Below are positions 34,892 through 42,776 of a stretch of DNA of 64,000 nt, in pieces (position 1 is the stretch's first letter; each line of letters starts with the position of its first letter). Location of the stretch: positions 744,001 through 808,000 of the forward strand of contig JACKMK010000001.1 in assembly GCA_024235395.1 (NCBI GenBank), given 5' to 3'. The notes under the pieces were generated by a model that saw nothing but the letters and a program-made list of their open reading frames with translations, made no database searches and had not been told where the DNA came from. The DNA comes from Chromatiaceae bacterium. GTDB lineage: Bacteria > Pseudomonadota > Gammaproteobacteria > Chromatiales > Chromatiaceae. A program made the translations under genes and the position numbers.

Positions 34892-35528
34892 TTTCGAGCT
34901 CAGTCCGGACATGCATGTCACGCCGTCACCGGCCGGCGCCTACTACGCAGTCTTCAGCCCGGAACAGGACGTCACTCGCAGGGTCCTGTTCGGACTGATG
35001 CGCAGCGCGGCAACCCATCCGCTCGACGTACACGCGCTGAAGAAGCTCACAGCACAGGACGCGAACGCGTCCCTTGAGTTGCTCTACCGCATGCAGTCGC
35101 TGAACCTTTTGCAGGGTTTCGACGACGTCCAGCACGCTCCGCAGGGGCCTCTCGACCAACTGCTCCCGGCGATCCTCAAGAAACTCGCCGGTCAGGGCAA
35201 GGCATTGCTTGCCGACGGCCAGGGGTTCTATGCAGCCAGCCACGGCTACCATCACGAGACCGCCGAGGAGCTCTCGGCGCTGAGTGCCGACCTCGCGACG
35301 CTGCACGAGCGCCACCACCAATTGCTCAACCGCAACATGTCGCTGCACAGCAGCGCCTGGGGGCTGATCGATGCCGGCGGCACCAGTCAGGTTGGATTCT
35401 GGCCACTGTACATCGGTACCCAGCGCTTCGTCCTGGTGCTCAGTGGCGTACCGAATATGAACCGGCCGGAGCTGGTCGACCTGGTCTGGGCCCTGAGCCT
35501 GCGGTATGCCGAGGGCCAACCCGAATGA
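34884..35528 (+). CDS. Unknown partner of the GTPase, possibly winged-helix plus divergent Roadblock
   Basis: 214 residues. Residues ~25-80 (TRRVLFGLMRSAATHPLDVHALKKL and the following helices) could be a winged-helix, and residues ~130-210 (QLLNRNMSLHSSAWGLIDAGG, then IGTQRFVLVLSGVPN) could be a distant Roadblock/LC7 fold. Both are inference. It overlaps the GTPase gene by 8 nt, in the slot that Streptomyces conservons fill with the DUF742 protein CvnC. No catalytic motif is seen. Confidence 0.6.
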   Translation: MADFELSPDMHVTPSPAGAYYAVFSPEQDVTRRVLFGLMRSAATHPLDVHALKKLTAQDANASLELLYRMQSLNLLQGFDDVQHAPQGPLDQLLPAILKKLAGQGKALLADGQGFYAASHGYHHETAEELSALSADLATLHERHHQLLNRNMSLHSSAWGLIDAGGTSQVGFWPLYIGTQRFVLVLSGVPNMNRPELVDLVWALSLRYAEGQPE

Positions 35529-35598
35529 ACGGCGAGACGCGGCACTGCAATGATTTCCGCGACCTCCCGTACCCGATGTCAATCTAGGAGACACCACG

Positions 35599-35961
35599 AT
35601 GCGTGCAGACATGCTGACTGCGACACTCAACGAGCTTAACGGCACGTCGGCCGATATCGAGGCCTCGGCCGTCATCTCGACCGATGGACTGATGATGGCG
35701 GCGTTGCTGCCGGCCGGAATGGACGAGGACCGCGTCGGCGCGATGAGCGCGGCGATGCTGTCGCTTGGTGATCGCACATCGCACGAACTGGCACGTGGCT
35801 CCCTGGAGCAGGTGCTGATCAAGGGTGGCAACGGTTACGTCCTGATGACCGGCGCAGGCGAAAACGCCGTATTGACCGTGCTCGCCAAGCCGAACGCCAA
35901 ACTCGGATTGATCTTCCTCGACGTCAAGCGCGCCGCCGAGGCCGTGCGCAAGATGATCTGA
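35599..35961 (+). CDS. Roadblock/LC7 domain protein (MglB/CvnB-like)
   Basis: 120 residues, with AGGAGA 7 nt upstream of the ATG. A single Roadblock domain covers the whole protein: the opening helix, ADIEASAVISTDGLMMAALL as the first strands, GDRTSHELARGSLEQVLIKGG in the middle, and VLTVLAKPNAKLGLIFLDVK at the end. Family members bind and stimulate small Ras-like GTPases (MglB on MglA) or sit in bacterial conservons as CvnB. Here the GTPase is encoded two genes upstream. Confidence 0.9.
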   Translation: MRADMLTATLNELNGTSADIEASAVISTDGLMMAALLPAGMDEDRVGAMSAAMLSLGDRTSHELARGSLEQVLIKGGNGYVLMTGAGENAVLTVLAKPNAKLGLIFLDVKRAAEAVRKMI

Positions 35962-36085
35962 TCATCTGGATACCTGTCGGCTGGTAGACAGGCGACGACG
36001 CGCAACCCTGCCCGACGTGTCGCCGCTCCACCCAAGCCAGCCACGCGCACATCGATCGAGGGGACTGAATCGTGAGGATCTGGCT

Positions 36086-36559
36086 GTGAAAGACATGAAA
36101 CCGGAAGACGTCGCAGGGGAGTTTCGCGAAGCGACGCTGACATACTACGAAGGCAATTCGCGGAAGGTGCTGGTCACGGACGAAGAGGTCCCCTTTCCGG
36201 AGGGACGGTTGATCGTGTCGCGCACCGACCTGAGCGGCATCATCACCCATACCAACCCTGCTTTCGTCGAGATGTCGGGGTTCTCCGAAGAAGAACTGAT
36301 CGGCCAACCGCATAGCATCCTGCGTCATCCGGACATGCCGGCCGTCGCGTTCAAGGATCTTTGGGACACCGTGAACGCCGGCAAGAAATGGCACGGCTAT
36401 GTAAAGAATCTGCGCAAGGACGGTGCCTACTACTGGGTCTATGCAACCGTTATCCCGAACGTGCGCAAGGGCAAGGTGGTCGGGTTCACCTCGGTGCGCC
36501 GCAAGCCATCGCGCAAGAAAGTCGAGGAGAGCGACAAACTTTATGCAAGCCTGCGCTAG
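36086..36559 (+). CDS. Aer-type PAS domain protein without output domain
   Basis: 157 residues from a GTG at 36086 with GAGG 8 nt upstream (an ATG at 36095 has no ribosome site). The PAS domain follows the aerotaxis-receptor pattern: DLSGIITHTNPAFVEMSGFS, then PHSILRHPDMP, WHGYVKNLRKDG and YYWVYATVIP. This type binds FAD in Aer. The protein ends right after the PAS fold, so it has no HAMP, MCP, kinase or GGDEF output. It may feed a redox or oxygen signal to the GTPase module by protein contact. It lies 12 nt upstream of the PhnD-like gene. Confidence 0.85.
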   Translation: MKDMKPEDVAGEFREATLTYYEGNSRKVLVTDEEVPFPEGRLIVSRTDLSGIITHTNPAFVEMSGFSEEELIGQPHSILRHPDMPAVAFKDLWDTVNAGKKWHGYVKNLRKDGAYYWVYATVIPNVRKGKVVGFTSVRRKPSRKKVEESDKLYASLR

Positions 36560-36571
36560 GGGAGCCCAACG

Positions 36572-37318
36572 ATGACCTTCAACATCACCATCAGCCCAGA
36601 CTTCTCCCCGGACCATATCTCAGGATGGTACATCTTCAATACCTGGCTGCAGCGCCAGCTGGAGATGGGGATACACCTCGAGCTCTACAACGATTTTGCG
36701 AGCCAGCGCGAGGCCATCGCCGCGGATCAGGTGGACATCATCTACGCGAACCCCTTCGATGCATCGATGCTGGTCCGCGAGAAAGGCTTCATACCGGTCG
36801 CGCGCCCTATCGGCAAGGCGGACGAGGCGGTGATCGCGGTGCAGACCGATTCGCCCGTGCAACACGTCGAGGATCTGCAGGCCGGAGCGCGCGTCGCAAC
36901 CACCGATGATCCGCACGTCCACATGATGTGCATGATCATGCTGGAGCCCGCCGACCTCAACAAGGACAACCTGGAGTTCATTCCGTGCGGCGGTTACGTC
37001 CTGGTGGCAAAGGCCCTGTTTCAGGGGCGCGCCGACGTCGGCTTCTTCCTCAATGAGGCCTTCGACGACCTGTCCGACGTGATCAGAAAGGACCTGCGCG
37101 TGTTGGTGCGCAGCCAGATCAGTGTCATAGAACACGTTCTGCTGGTCGGTCCACGGCTCGCCGATCAGCAGCAGAAGATCCTTGGGACACTGCGTGGAAT
37201 GACCGATGACGAAAAAGGCAAGGGGGTACTTTCCAGCCTGGGATTCGACGGCTGGGAACCGGTCGACCAGGAGGATACCGAGTTCATGATCGACCTGATG
37301 GAGACCCTGATGTCCTGA
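36572..37318 (+). CDS. Cytosolic PhnD/SsuA-like periplasmic-binding-fold protein
   Basis: 248 residues, GGGAG before the ATG. The type 2 periplasmic-binding fold is seen in the DFSPDHISGWYIFNTWL start, QVDIIYANPFDASMLVREKGFIPVARP, the hinge stretch AGARVATTDDPHVHMM and GRADVGFFLNEAFDD. These match PhnD-type phosphate/phosphonate binding proteins, but there is no signal peptide or lipobox and no ABC transporter genes are nearby. The protein probably acts as a soluble cytosolic ligand sensor in the GTPase operon rather than in transport. Its ligand is unknown. Confidence 0.75.
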   Translation: MTFNITISPDFSPDHISGWYIFNTWLQRQLEMGIHLELYNDFASQREAIAADQVDIIYANPFDASMLVREKGFIPVARPIGKADEAVIAVQTDSPVQHVEDLQAGARVATTDDPHVHMMCMIMLEPADLNKDNLEFIPCGGYVLVAKALFQGRADVGFFLNEAFDDLSDVIRKDLRVLVRSQISVIEHVLLVGPRLADQQQKILGTLRGMTDDEKGKGVLSSLGFDGWEPVDQEDTEFMIDLMETLMS

Positions 37319-37514
37319 CGCGGACGTCGTCGCCACACCGTCGAACCAGCACTGCCAGCGCGTCGCGGCCGCCCTGCCGCGCGCCACGACGATCGATCGC
37401 CGCCACGCAGGCCTTTCCTGGTCGGGCGGGCAGCGCGCTCAGAGGATGCCGGGGGAACGCCCGCCGCGGGCGACCACATGGCACCATGCGCCTCACTCCC
37501 TCAAGCGCGGGTAC

Positions 37515-37542
37515 TTGCCGCCCCGGCCATTGTCGCTATACT
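37515..37542 (+). promoter_or_regulatory. Promoter of the second tRNA-Leu gene
   Basis: TTGCCG, a 16-nt spacer and TATACT end 12 nt before the tRNA. The arrangement is identical to that of the first copy, although surrounding sequence differs. Confidence 0.65.
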
Positions 37543-37554
37543 GCGCAACTCCCT

Positions 37555-37641
37555 GCCGGGGTGGTGGAATTGGTAGACACAGGGGATTCAAAATCCCCCG
37601 CTGGCAACAGCTTGTCGGTTCGAGTCCGACCCTCGGTACCA
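37555..37641 (+). tRNA. tRNA-Leu (CAA anticodon), second copy
   Basis: 86 of 87 bases match the copy at 31838-31924; the only change is T at 37587 next to the anticodon loop's TCAAAA. CCA is encoded. It closes the block of seven genes that starts after the first copy. Confidence 0.97.
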
Positions 37642-37996
37642 GTTACTGGCTTCATGACTGCCGCAGCCTGCGTCGCAGGATCCAGCCTGCCCGTCGAGCG
37701 GGTATTGCGCGTGAAAACATCCACCGACCTAGGCCAGCCTGGCGCCTCGCGAACATCGGCGCCGGCCTCCGGCCCGTCGGCAGACCGCTCCGCCCCCACA
37801 TCCAGCAGGATGGAGACGCATTCGGACGCGTCGATGCCGCGCGCAACTCGTCGTCCCCGGTGAAGGCGGTCATGATCCAAATGTCGGCGATCGCAAGGTG
37901 CCGTGCTCCCGTCGCGTGAGGTCCGGCGCCGTTCGAACATCTGTCGTCAGTGTTCCTTCGCTTAAACTGTAAACAGACACACATGGCAACCGACAC
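37642..37996. other. 355-nt interval between tRNA-Leu and TIR gene
   Basis: No intact gene is seen. On the minus strand around 37870 a short stretch reads IMTAFTGDDELRAA, which resembles the middle of a receiver domain, but the frame loses resemblance on both sides. It may be a gene remnant or chance. No promoter for the TIR gene is evident. Confidence 0.4.
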
Positions 37997-38593
37997 ATGC
38001 CGACAGATCGACACACGGTCTTCATCTCGTATGCACGCGCAGACAGCGAACTGGTCACTGTTGCGGCGAATCTGCTGCGCGCTGGCGGCGCCAAGGTCTT
38101 CATGGATGTGCGCGACATCGACTATGGCGATGACTGGAAAGCAGTCCTCATTGCCAAAATCCACGAAGTGGAACGCGTGCTCGTGTTTTGGAGCAAAAAG
38201 GCGGCGATCTCCGAGTGGGTCAAGCGGGAATGGGAACTGGCGCTGGAACTCGGCAAGCGACTCGTACCCGTTCCATTGGACGACACTCCGCTTCCGCATC
38301 GGATGGCCCGTTTTCAAGCACTCACGGATCTCGCACCCCTTTTCGAGTTTGTGGCATGGAAACGCGAAAGGGCCGAAGAAGCCAGGCGAGGTCCCTGGCC
38401 CGGTGGATTCGGGCCAAGCCTCGAAAAAGCAAGGCATTGGGTCCTGACAGCTTGGAAGGGGGCGCACAAGAACTCCGACCTGCGCACCAGACCGCCGCCG
38501 AGCGACCAGGACATCGCAAAGTACGTGACTGATCGCGTGTTCGATGGCTTCTCCGCGATCACCCTGGACGTCCCCCGGGTTGTGCGACGCTGA
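37997..38593 (+). CDS. Stand-alone TIR-domain protein
   Basis: 198 residues. The N-terminal ~130 residues are a TIR domain: HTVFISYARADSE (strand A and box 1), GGAKVFMDVRDIDYGDDW (box 2 region), and VLVFWSKKAAISEWVKREWELAL, where the SEWVKREWE segment supplies the Glu expected in NAD-cleaving bacterial TIRs. A C-terminal part (~residues 140-198) is charged with no recognised fold. Codon and base use look less GC-rich than neighbours, and it sits next to a tRNA gene, so horizontal gain is likely. Bacterial TIR proteins often act as NADase effectors in phage defence; here no partner sensor is visible, so defence is inference. Confidence 0.82.
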   Translation: MPTDRHTVFISYARADSELVTVAANLLRAGGAKVFMDVRDIDYGDDWKAVLIAKIHEVERVLVFWSKKAAISEWVKREWELALELGKRLVPVPLDDTPLPHRMARFQALTDLAPLFEFVAWKRERAEEARRGPWPGGFGPSLEKARHWVLTAWKGAHKNSDLRTRPPPSDQDIAKYVTDRVFDGFSAITLDVPRVVRR

Positions 38594-38672
38594 ACGGCGG
38601 CGAAAATCCGAACAGACTAACCCTGCATCTCGCAGATACCCCGGAACCCGACGTATCCCGGAACCTCGCGCA

Positions 38673-39533
38673 TTAGGTGTAGACCAGCTCGGACCACCGC
38701 CCTTCTGCATGCAGCCACTCCCTGGTCTGTCTCCAGGCCGTCGGCGAGGTGGCGGCCTTTTCCATCACCGCATCGAAGGCCTCGACGACCTTTCCGAGAC
38801 CGGCGATGTAGATGTGCGTCTTCGCGTCCTGCATCAGCTCCCAGACGTCTTGCGCGTGGCCCTCGATCGCCGCCTGCAGGGTCTCGCCCTCGGAGGCCAT
38901 CGGCTTGCTGATGATCGCGCGGAAGGCCTTGAACGAGTTGCGATCGTAGTAGTTGGACAGATCGTCGAGTTCGTCGTTGCGATACAGCAGATCCATGCCG
39001 CTCTTTGCGCCGTAGTAGAGGCGCACCAGGCCATGCCAGGCACGGTTCGTCCGATAGATCTCCTGGATGAAGCTGCGAAACGGTGCGACCCCTGTGCCGG
39101 TGCCGATCATCACGAGGTTGGCGGTATCGTCCTGGGGAATTCGAAATGGCGACCTGAACGGCCCGGTGATGGTGATCTGCGCGCCTCCCCTTGCATCACA
39201 CAGATAGTTTGAAGCGATCCCGGGATATTGCTCGCCACTGATCTCGTCGACGTAGAAACAGCGGCGCACCAGGAGTTCGAACTCGACCGCGTCCTGTGTC
39301 CCGTCACGATGACCGCTGGCGATCGAGTAGCGGCGGATGTGATAGCGGTTGCCGAACGCATGCGGCCCCGGGACCACGACCCCGATCGACTGCCCGGGAG
39401 AGAAACGGAAAGCGGGCTCATCGACCCGCAGCCGTATCCGACGCACCTCGTCGCGATCCTCCGGCGTGACCCGGGTGCTGTCGACCACTACGGCCTCGCT
39501 GACAGGTCCCAGTTCCTTCATCGCTTGTGCCAT
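38673..39533 (-). CDS. Ferredoxin/flavodoxin-NADP+ reductase family protein
   Basis: 286 residues. FAD-binding RRYSIAS (RxYS motif), the NADP-binding GTGTGVAPFRSF, a CGL-type segment degenerate to IYIAGLGKVVEA, and a C-terminal EWLHAEGRWSELVYT ending in aromatic-Thr are plant-type FNR features. The enzyme moves electrons between NADPH and ferredoxin or flavodoxin. It overlaps the preceding Cys-rich peptide gene by 16 nt at the end of the rnf/pyruvate oxidoreductase cluster, so it likely links the ferredoxin pool to NADP(H) in the same pathway. Confidence 0.88.
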   Translation of the reverse strand: MAQAMKELGPVSEAVVVDSTRVTPEDRDEVRRIRLRVDEPAFRFSPGQSIGVVVPGPHAFGNRYHIRRYSIASGHRDGTQDAVEFELLVRRCFYVDEISGEQYPGIASNYLCDARGGAQITITGPFRSPFRIPQDDTANLVMIGTGTGVAPFRSFIQEIYRTNRAWHGLVRLYYGAKSGMDLLYRNDELDDLSNYYDRNSFKAFRAIISKPMASEGETLQAAIEGHAQDVWELMQDAKTHIYIAGLGKVVEAFDAVMEKAATSPTAWRQTREWLHAEGRWSELVYT

Positions 39534-39784
39534 CTCGCGGTCTCCCGGTATTCGAGCTTTTCCAGGCGGACAGATTTTATCGCGACTGACGACGTCGTCG
39601 GTTGAGGTGGATCATTGTGGCAGCCACCCTGATGACAGCCGCAGGATCCCTGACAGGTCGCCTCGCTGCGGAACGGCCCCCACTGTGGATGTCGCGCGGC
39701 GAATCGCCGGTACAGGTCCTGGACGTACAGCCAGCCGACCAGGACCGCGAAGATGACCGCCGAGGCCGCGAGGAACTCAGCCAT
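39518..39784 (-). CDS. Small membrane protein with Cys cluster, rnf-linked
   Basis: 88 residues. One N-terminal membrane helix (FLAASAVIFAVLVGWLYV) is followed by a short tail with CQGSCGCHQGGC, which could hold an iron-sulfur cluster or metal, and a basic C-terminus. It overlaps rnfA by 8 nt and the reductase gene by 16 nt, so it is translationally coupled in both directions. I know no named family. Such Cys-rich single-span peptides sometimes accompany redox membrane complexes. A role as an electron relay or assembly factor for Rnf is inference. Confidence 0.72.
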   Translation of the reverse strand: MAEFLAASAVIFAVLVGWLYVQDLYRRFAARHPQWGPFRSEATCQGSCGCHQGGCHNDPPQPTTSSVAIKSVRLEKLEYRETARWHKR

Positions 39785-40367
39785 GCGAGCCCCCCAATCC
39801 GGCGAACCCCATGAACGCCAGCGACAGCAGGCCGGCGAGCATCAGGCTCATCGCCGCACCCTGGCTCACCGCAGGTACCTCCGCCAGTTCGAGCTTTTCG
39901 CGCAGACCGGCCATCAGCATCAGCGCCAGCGTGAACCCGGCGCCGGCGCCGAGCGCGTACACGACGCTCTGCAGGAAATCGTACTCCTTGGCGGTCTGGA
40001 ACAGCGCCAGACCGAGGATCGCGCAGTTCGTCGTGATCAGTGGCAAAAAGATGCCCAGGCTGCGGAACAGCGTCGGGCTGAATCGCTTGATGAACATCTC
40101 GACCAGCTGCACCGCCGATGCGATCACCGCGATGTAGCAGATCAAGCGCAGGAACATCAGGTCGAGTTCGGTCAACAGCCAGTTGATGCCATATGCGGCG
40201 ATAGAGCTCACCAGCATCACGAACAGGGTCGCAAGCCCCATGTTCCAGGCGGTCTCCTTCTTTGCGGAAACGCCGAGAAACGGGCAGATGCCGAGGAACA
40301 ACGCCAGCACGAAGTTGTTGACGATCGCCGCATTGAGAAAGATGAAACCGAGCGACTCACCCTGCAT
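39777..40367 (-). CDS. rnfA: Rnf complex subunit RnfA
   Basis: 196 residues from the ATG at 40367, which overlaps rnfE by 11 nt. Six membrane helices with GICPFLGVSAKKETA near the N-terminus and LITTNCAILGLALF in the middle, the RnfA/NqrE family pattern whose Cys residues coordinate an intramembrane iron centre with RnfE. The complex couples ferredoxin and NAD+ redox chemistry to Na+ or H+ translocation. Confidence 0.96.
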   Translation of the reverse strand: MQGESLGFIFLNAAIVNNFVLALFLGICPFLGVSAKKETAWNMGLATLFVMLVSSIAAYGINWLLTELDLMFLRLICYIAVIASAVQLVEMFIKRFSPTLFRSLGIFLPLITTNCAILGLALFQTAKEYDFLQSVVYALGAGAGFTLALMLMAGLREKLELAEVPAVSQGAAMSLMLAGLLSLAFMGFAGLGGSHG

Positions 40368-41016
40368 GGGACACCCCCTCGCCGCCCGCTGCGCGGCGCT
40401 CACGGCGTTGTTTCAGGAACGCGAACAGCAGCAGCCAGCTCCCGAGCACGAAGAATCCGCCCGGCGGCAGGATCATCACCACCCAGGGCTCGAAGTTCGC
40501 CGGCATCACCTGGAAACCGAGCAGGGTGCCGTTGCCGAGTACCTCGCGTACCGTGCCGAGTGCAAGCAGTGCCACCGTAAATCCGGCACCCATTCCGAGA
40601 CTGTTGACCAGCGTGGTGTGCAGGCGTTGCTTCGAGGCATAGGCCTCGGCACGACCGAGGATCACGCAATTGGCGACGATCAGCTGGATGAAGGCACCGA
40701 GCGCATTGTAGAGATCGAGACTGATCGCCTGGATCACGTAATCGACCACGGTCACGAAGGTCGCGATGATCACGATGTAGCTGGCGATGCGCACCTGTCG
40801 GGGTATCAGCCGCCGGATCAGCGAGATCAGCGTGCTCGACGCGACCAACACAAAGGTCGTCGCCATCCCCATCGCAATCGCGTTCAGCGTCGAGTTCGTC
40901 ACCGCGAGCACCGGGCACATGCCGAGCAGCATCACGAATACCGGGTTCTCTTCCCACAACCCCCGCAGGAAGGTGTCCAGCGTGAGCTGTTCCTGTTGAC
41001 GCGGTAGCATCGCCAT
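40357..41016 (-). CDS. rnfE: Rnf complex subunit RnfE
   Basis: 219 residues. Six membrane helices with NPVFVMLLGMCPVLAVTNS at the start and QLIVANCVILGRAEA in the middle, the RnfE/NqrD counterpart of RnfA. Its start codon overlaps the rnfG stop and its stop overlaps rnfA, which is tight operon packing. Confidence 0.96.
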   Translation of the reverse strand: MAMLPRQQEQLTLDTFLRGLWEENPVFVMLLGMCPVLAVTNSTLNAIAMGMATTFVLVASSTLISLIRRLIPRQVRIASYIVIIATFVTVVDYVIQAISLDLYNALGAFIQLIVANCVILGRAEAYASKQRLHTTLVNSLGMGAGFTVALLALGTVREVLGNGTLLGFQVMPANFEPWVVMILPPGGFFVLGSWLLLFAFLKQRRERRAAGGEGVSHAG

Positions 41017-41720
41017 TATCGTTCACCTCCTGCGTCCGGCGCCGGCGCGGCGTCGCGCAACGCACCCAGATGGCGCTGGATCAGCGGGGCCATGCGCTGC
41101 ATGCTGTTGTCGATCGCGCGGGCCACCGCGACCGAGGAGATGGTCGCGCCCGAGATCGCATCGATCTCCCAGGGATGTTGTTTCTTGCCGTGCTTCAGGG
41201 CCCGGATGGGATTGGTCAGCGCACTGCCCGACGGATCGAGGGTCGCGTCCAAGGCGTCGAAGTTTTCTAGGAATCCGGGATCAAACGCAATCTTGTCGCC
41301 CAGCCCCGGGGTCTCGGTCATCTTCAGGATCTTGATCCCGCGCACACACTGGCAGACCGGGTCGTAGCCATACAGCAGCCTGACCACATCCTGGTATCCC
41401 TGCGCACCCGCCTCCAACGCGAGGCCCTGCAGCCCGCCCTGCTCATCGAACGCGGCGTAGACCGTCTCGCCTTGCGCGGTCCCGCCTTCGACGATGCCGC
41501 TGCCGTCGAGGCACACGTCGACCCGGCGTGACGCGCCGGGCACGACCTGAAACACTGCCCGTTCGATCGCGATGCGCTGGTTCTCGGCGATGAAGGGCTT
41601 GGTCCATTGGTACACGAGCACCACCAGCAATCCCGACAACATCGCGATGCCGCCGAGCGTGCGGATCATCCGGAAGCCGGGTGTCTGTGCCGGCGTCTGG
41701 GTCAGGTCCGGCGTATTCAC
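41016..41720 (-). CDS. rnfG: Rnf complex subunit RnfG (covalent FMN)
   Basis: 234 residues from a GTG at 41720. This start is supported by GGGAGCGGGG upstream and a 4-nt overlap with rnfD; earlier in-frame codons are out of family. One membrane helix (IAMLSGLLVVLVYQWT) anchors a periplasmic domain with DAISGATISS, where the Thr binds FMN by a phosphoester. The mid-protein Cys pair in CQCVRGIK is unusual and could be noted in a structural comparison. Confidence 0.94.
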   Translation of the reverse strand: MNTPDLTQTPAQTPGFRMIRTLGGIAMLSGLLVVLVYQWTKPFIAENQRIAIERAVFQVVPGASRRVDVCLDGSGIVEGGTAQGETVYAAFDEQGGLQGLALEAGAQGYQDVVRLLYGYDPVCQCVRGIKILKMTETPGLGDKIAFDPGFLENFDALDATLDPSGSALTNPIRALKHGKKQHPWEIDAISGATISSVAVARAIDNSMQRMAPLIQRHLGALRDAAPAPDAGGER

Positions 41721-42775
41721 GTGCCCCGCTCCCTGCGCCTGCCACCGTAGACACGCGGTTGGGTCAGAGACGCGATCAGGGGCGATGCGGCATTGGCCAG
41801 CAGGATCGCGTACATCACACCTTCCGCGAGCCCACCGAACTGTCGGATGATGACAGTCAGCACCCCGATCAATCCGCCGTACAGAAAGGCGCCGAGCGGT
41901 GTCACCGGCGACGCGATCATATCGCTGGCCATGAACCAGGCACCGAGCATCAAACCGCCGGAAAACCAGACGAACATCGGCGATGGGTAGCTGATGCTGT
42001 CGAACAGCCACAGCGGTGTCGCGACCACTGCCGCGCCGACGAAGACACCGACCGGAATACGCCAGTCGAGCATGCGGCGCACCGCGAGGAACAGGCCGCC
42101 GATGATGATCAGGATCGCTGGCGCCTCACCCGACGACCCTGTGACACCGCCGAAAAAAAGGTCGGTGGTCGAGACGTAGATGTGCTGGAACTTCTGCATC
42201 GCCAGCGGCGTCGCGCCGGTGAAGCCGTCGATCTGCAAACCGGCGACCCACTGCGCAACCGGTTCAGGTTTCATGAACGGCGCGGTGAGCGTGGACGGGA
42301 TGAACTCGCTGAAGCGCCCGGGCGCGAAAGCGGGCGTCCAGGTCGTGATGGCCACCGGAAATGCAGCCTGCACGAATGCCCGTCCGACCAGAGCCGGGTT
42401 CATCACATTGTGGCCGAGGCCGCCAAACAGCGCCTTGCCCAGTGCCACAGCGACGAACGCCGCAACCGCCGCCATCCACAGCGGAAACCCCGGCGGCAGG
42501 GTCAACGCAAGCAGTATGCCGGTGATCACCACACTCCAGTCGCGCAGCGTATTGCCCTTGCCCGACAGGTGTGCGAACAGGCGTTCGGTACCCATCGCGA
42601 CCAGCGTCGTGGTGACGATCAGCGCCAGCGAACTGATACCGAACTGCAGGATGGAGAAGGCCGCGATCGGCACCAGGGCGTACACCACGTTGCGCATGAT
42701 CTCATCGACCGATTGCGGTCGCTTGAGGTGCGGTGCGGTCCGTATCTCAACAGGTTTGTCCCTGAACATCGGCAC
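41717..42775 (-). CDS. rnfD: Rnf complex subunit RnfD (covalent FMN)
   Basis: 352 residues. The membrane protein has about ten helices, LGHNVMNPALVGRAFVQAAFP, and the FMN attachment site DGFTGATPLA. The N-terminal SVDEIMRNVVYALVP opening is characteristic. It starts 1 nt after the rnfC stop and its own stop overlaps rnfG. Confidence 0.96.
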   Translation of the reverse strand: MPMFRDKPVEIRTAPHLKRPQSVDEIMRNVVYALVPIAAFSILQFGISSLALIVTTTLVAMGTERLFAHLSGKGNTLRDWSVVITGILLALTLPPGFPLWMAAVAAFVAVALGKALFGGLGHNVMNPALVGRAFVQAAFPVAITTWTPAFAPGRFSEFIPSTLTAPFMKPEPVAQWVAGLQIDGFTGATPLAMQKFQHIYVSTTDLFFGGVTGSSGEAPAILIIIGGLFLAVRRMLDWRIPVGVFVGAAVVATPLWLFDSISYPSPMFVWFSGGLMLGAWFMASDMIASPVTPLGAFLYGGLIGVLTVIIRQFGGLAEGVMYAILLANAASPLIASLTQPRVYGGRRRERGT

Positions 42776-42776
42776 C

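Noticed and set aside
31838..37641. An integrative element with its own integrase between the tRNA-Leu genes
   Set aside because: No recombinase, transposase, relaxase or terminal direct repeats apart from the tRNA genes themselves were found.
37652..37920. Receiver-like stretch IMTAFTGDDELRAA on the minus strand
   Set aside because: It covers only about 15 residues before the resemblance stops on both sides; too little to call a pseudogene.
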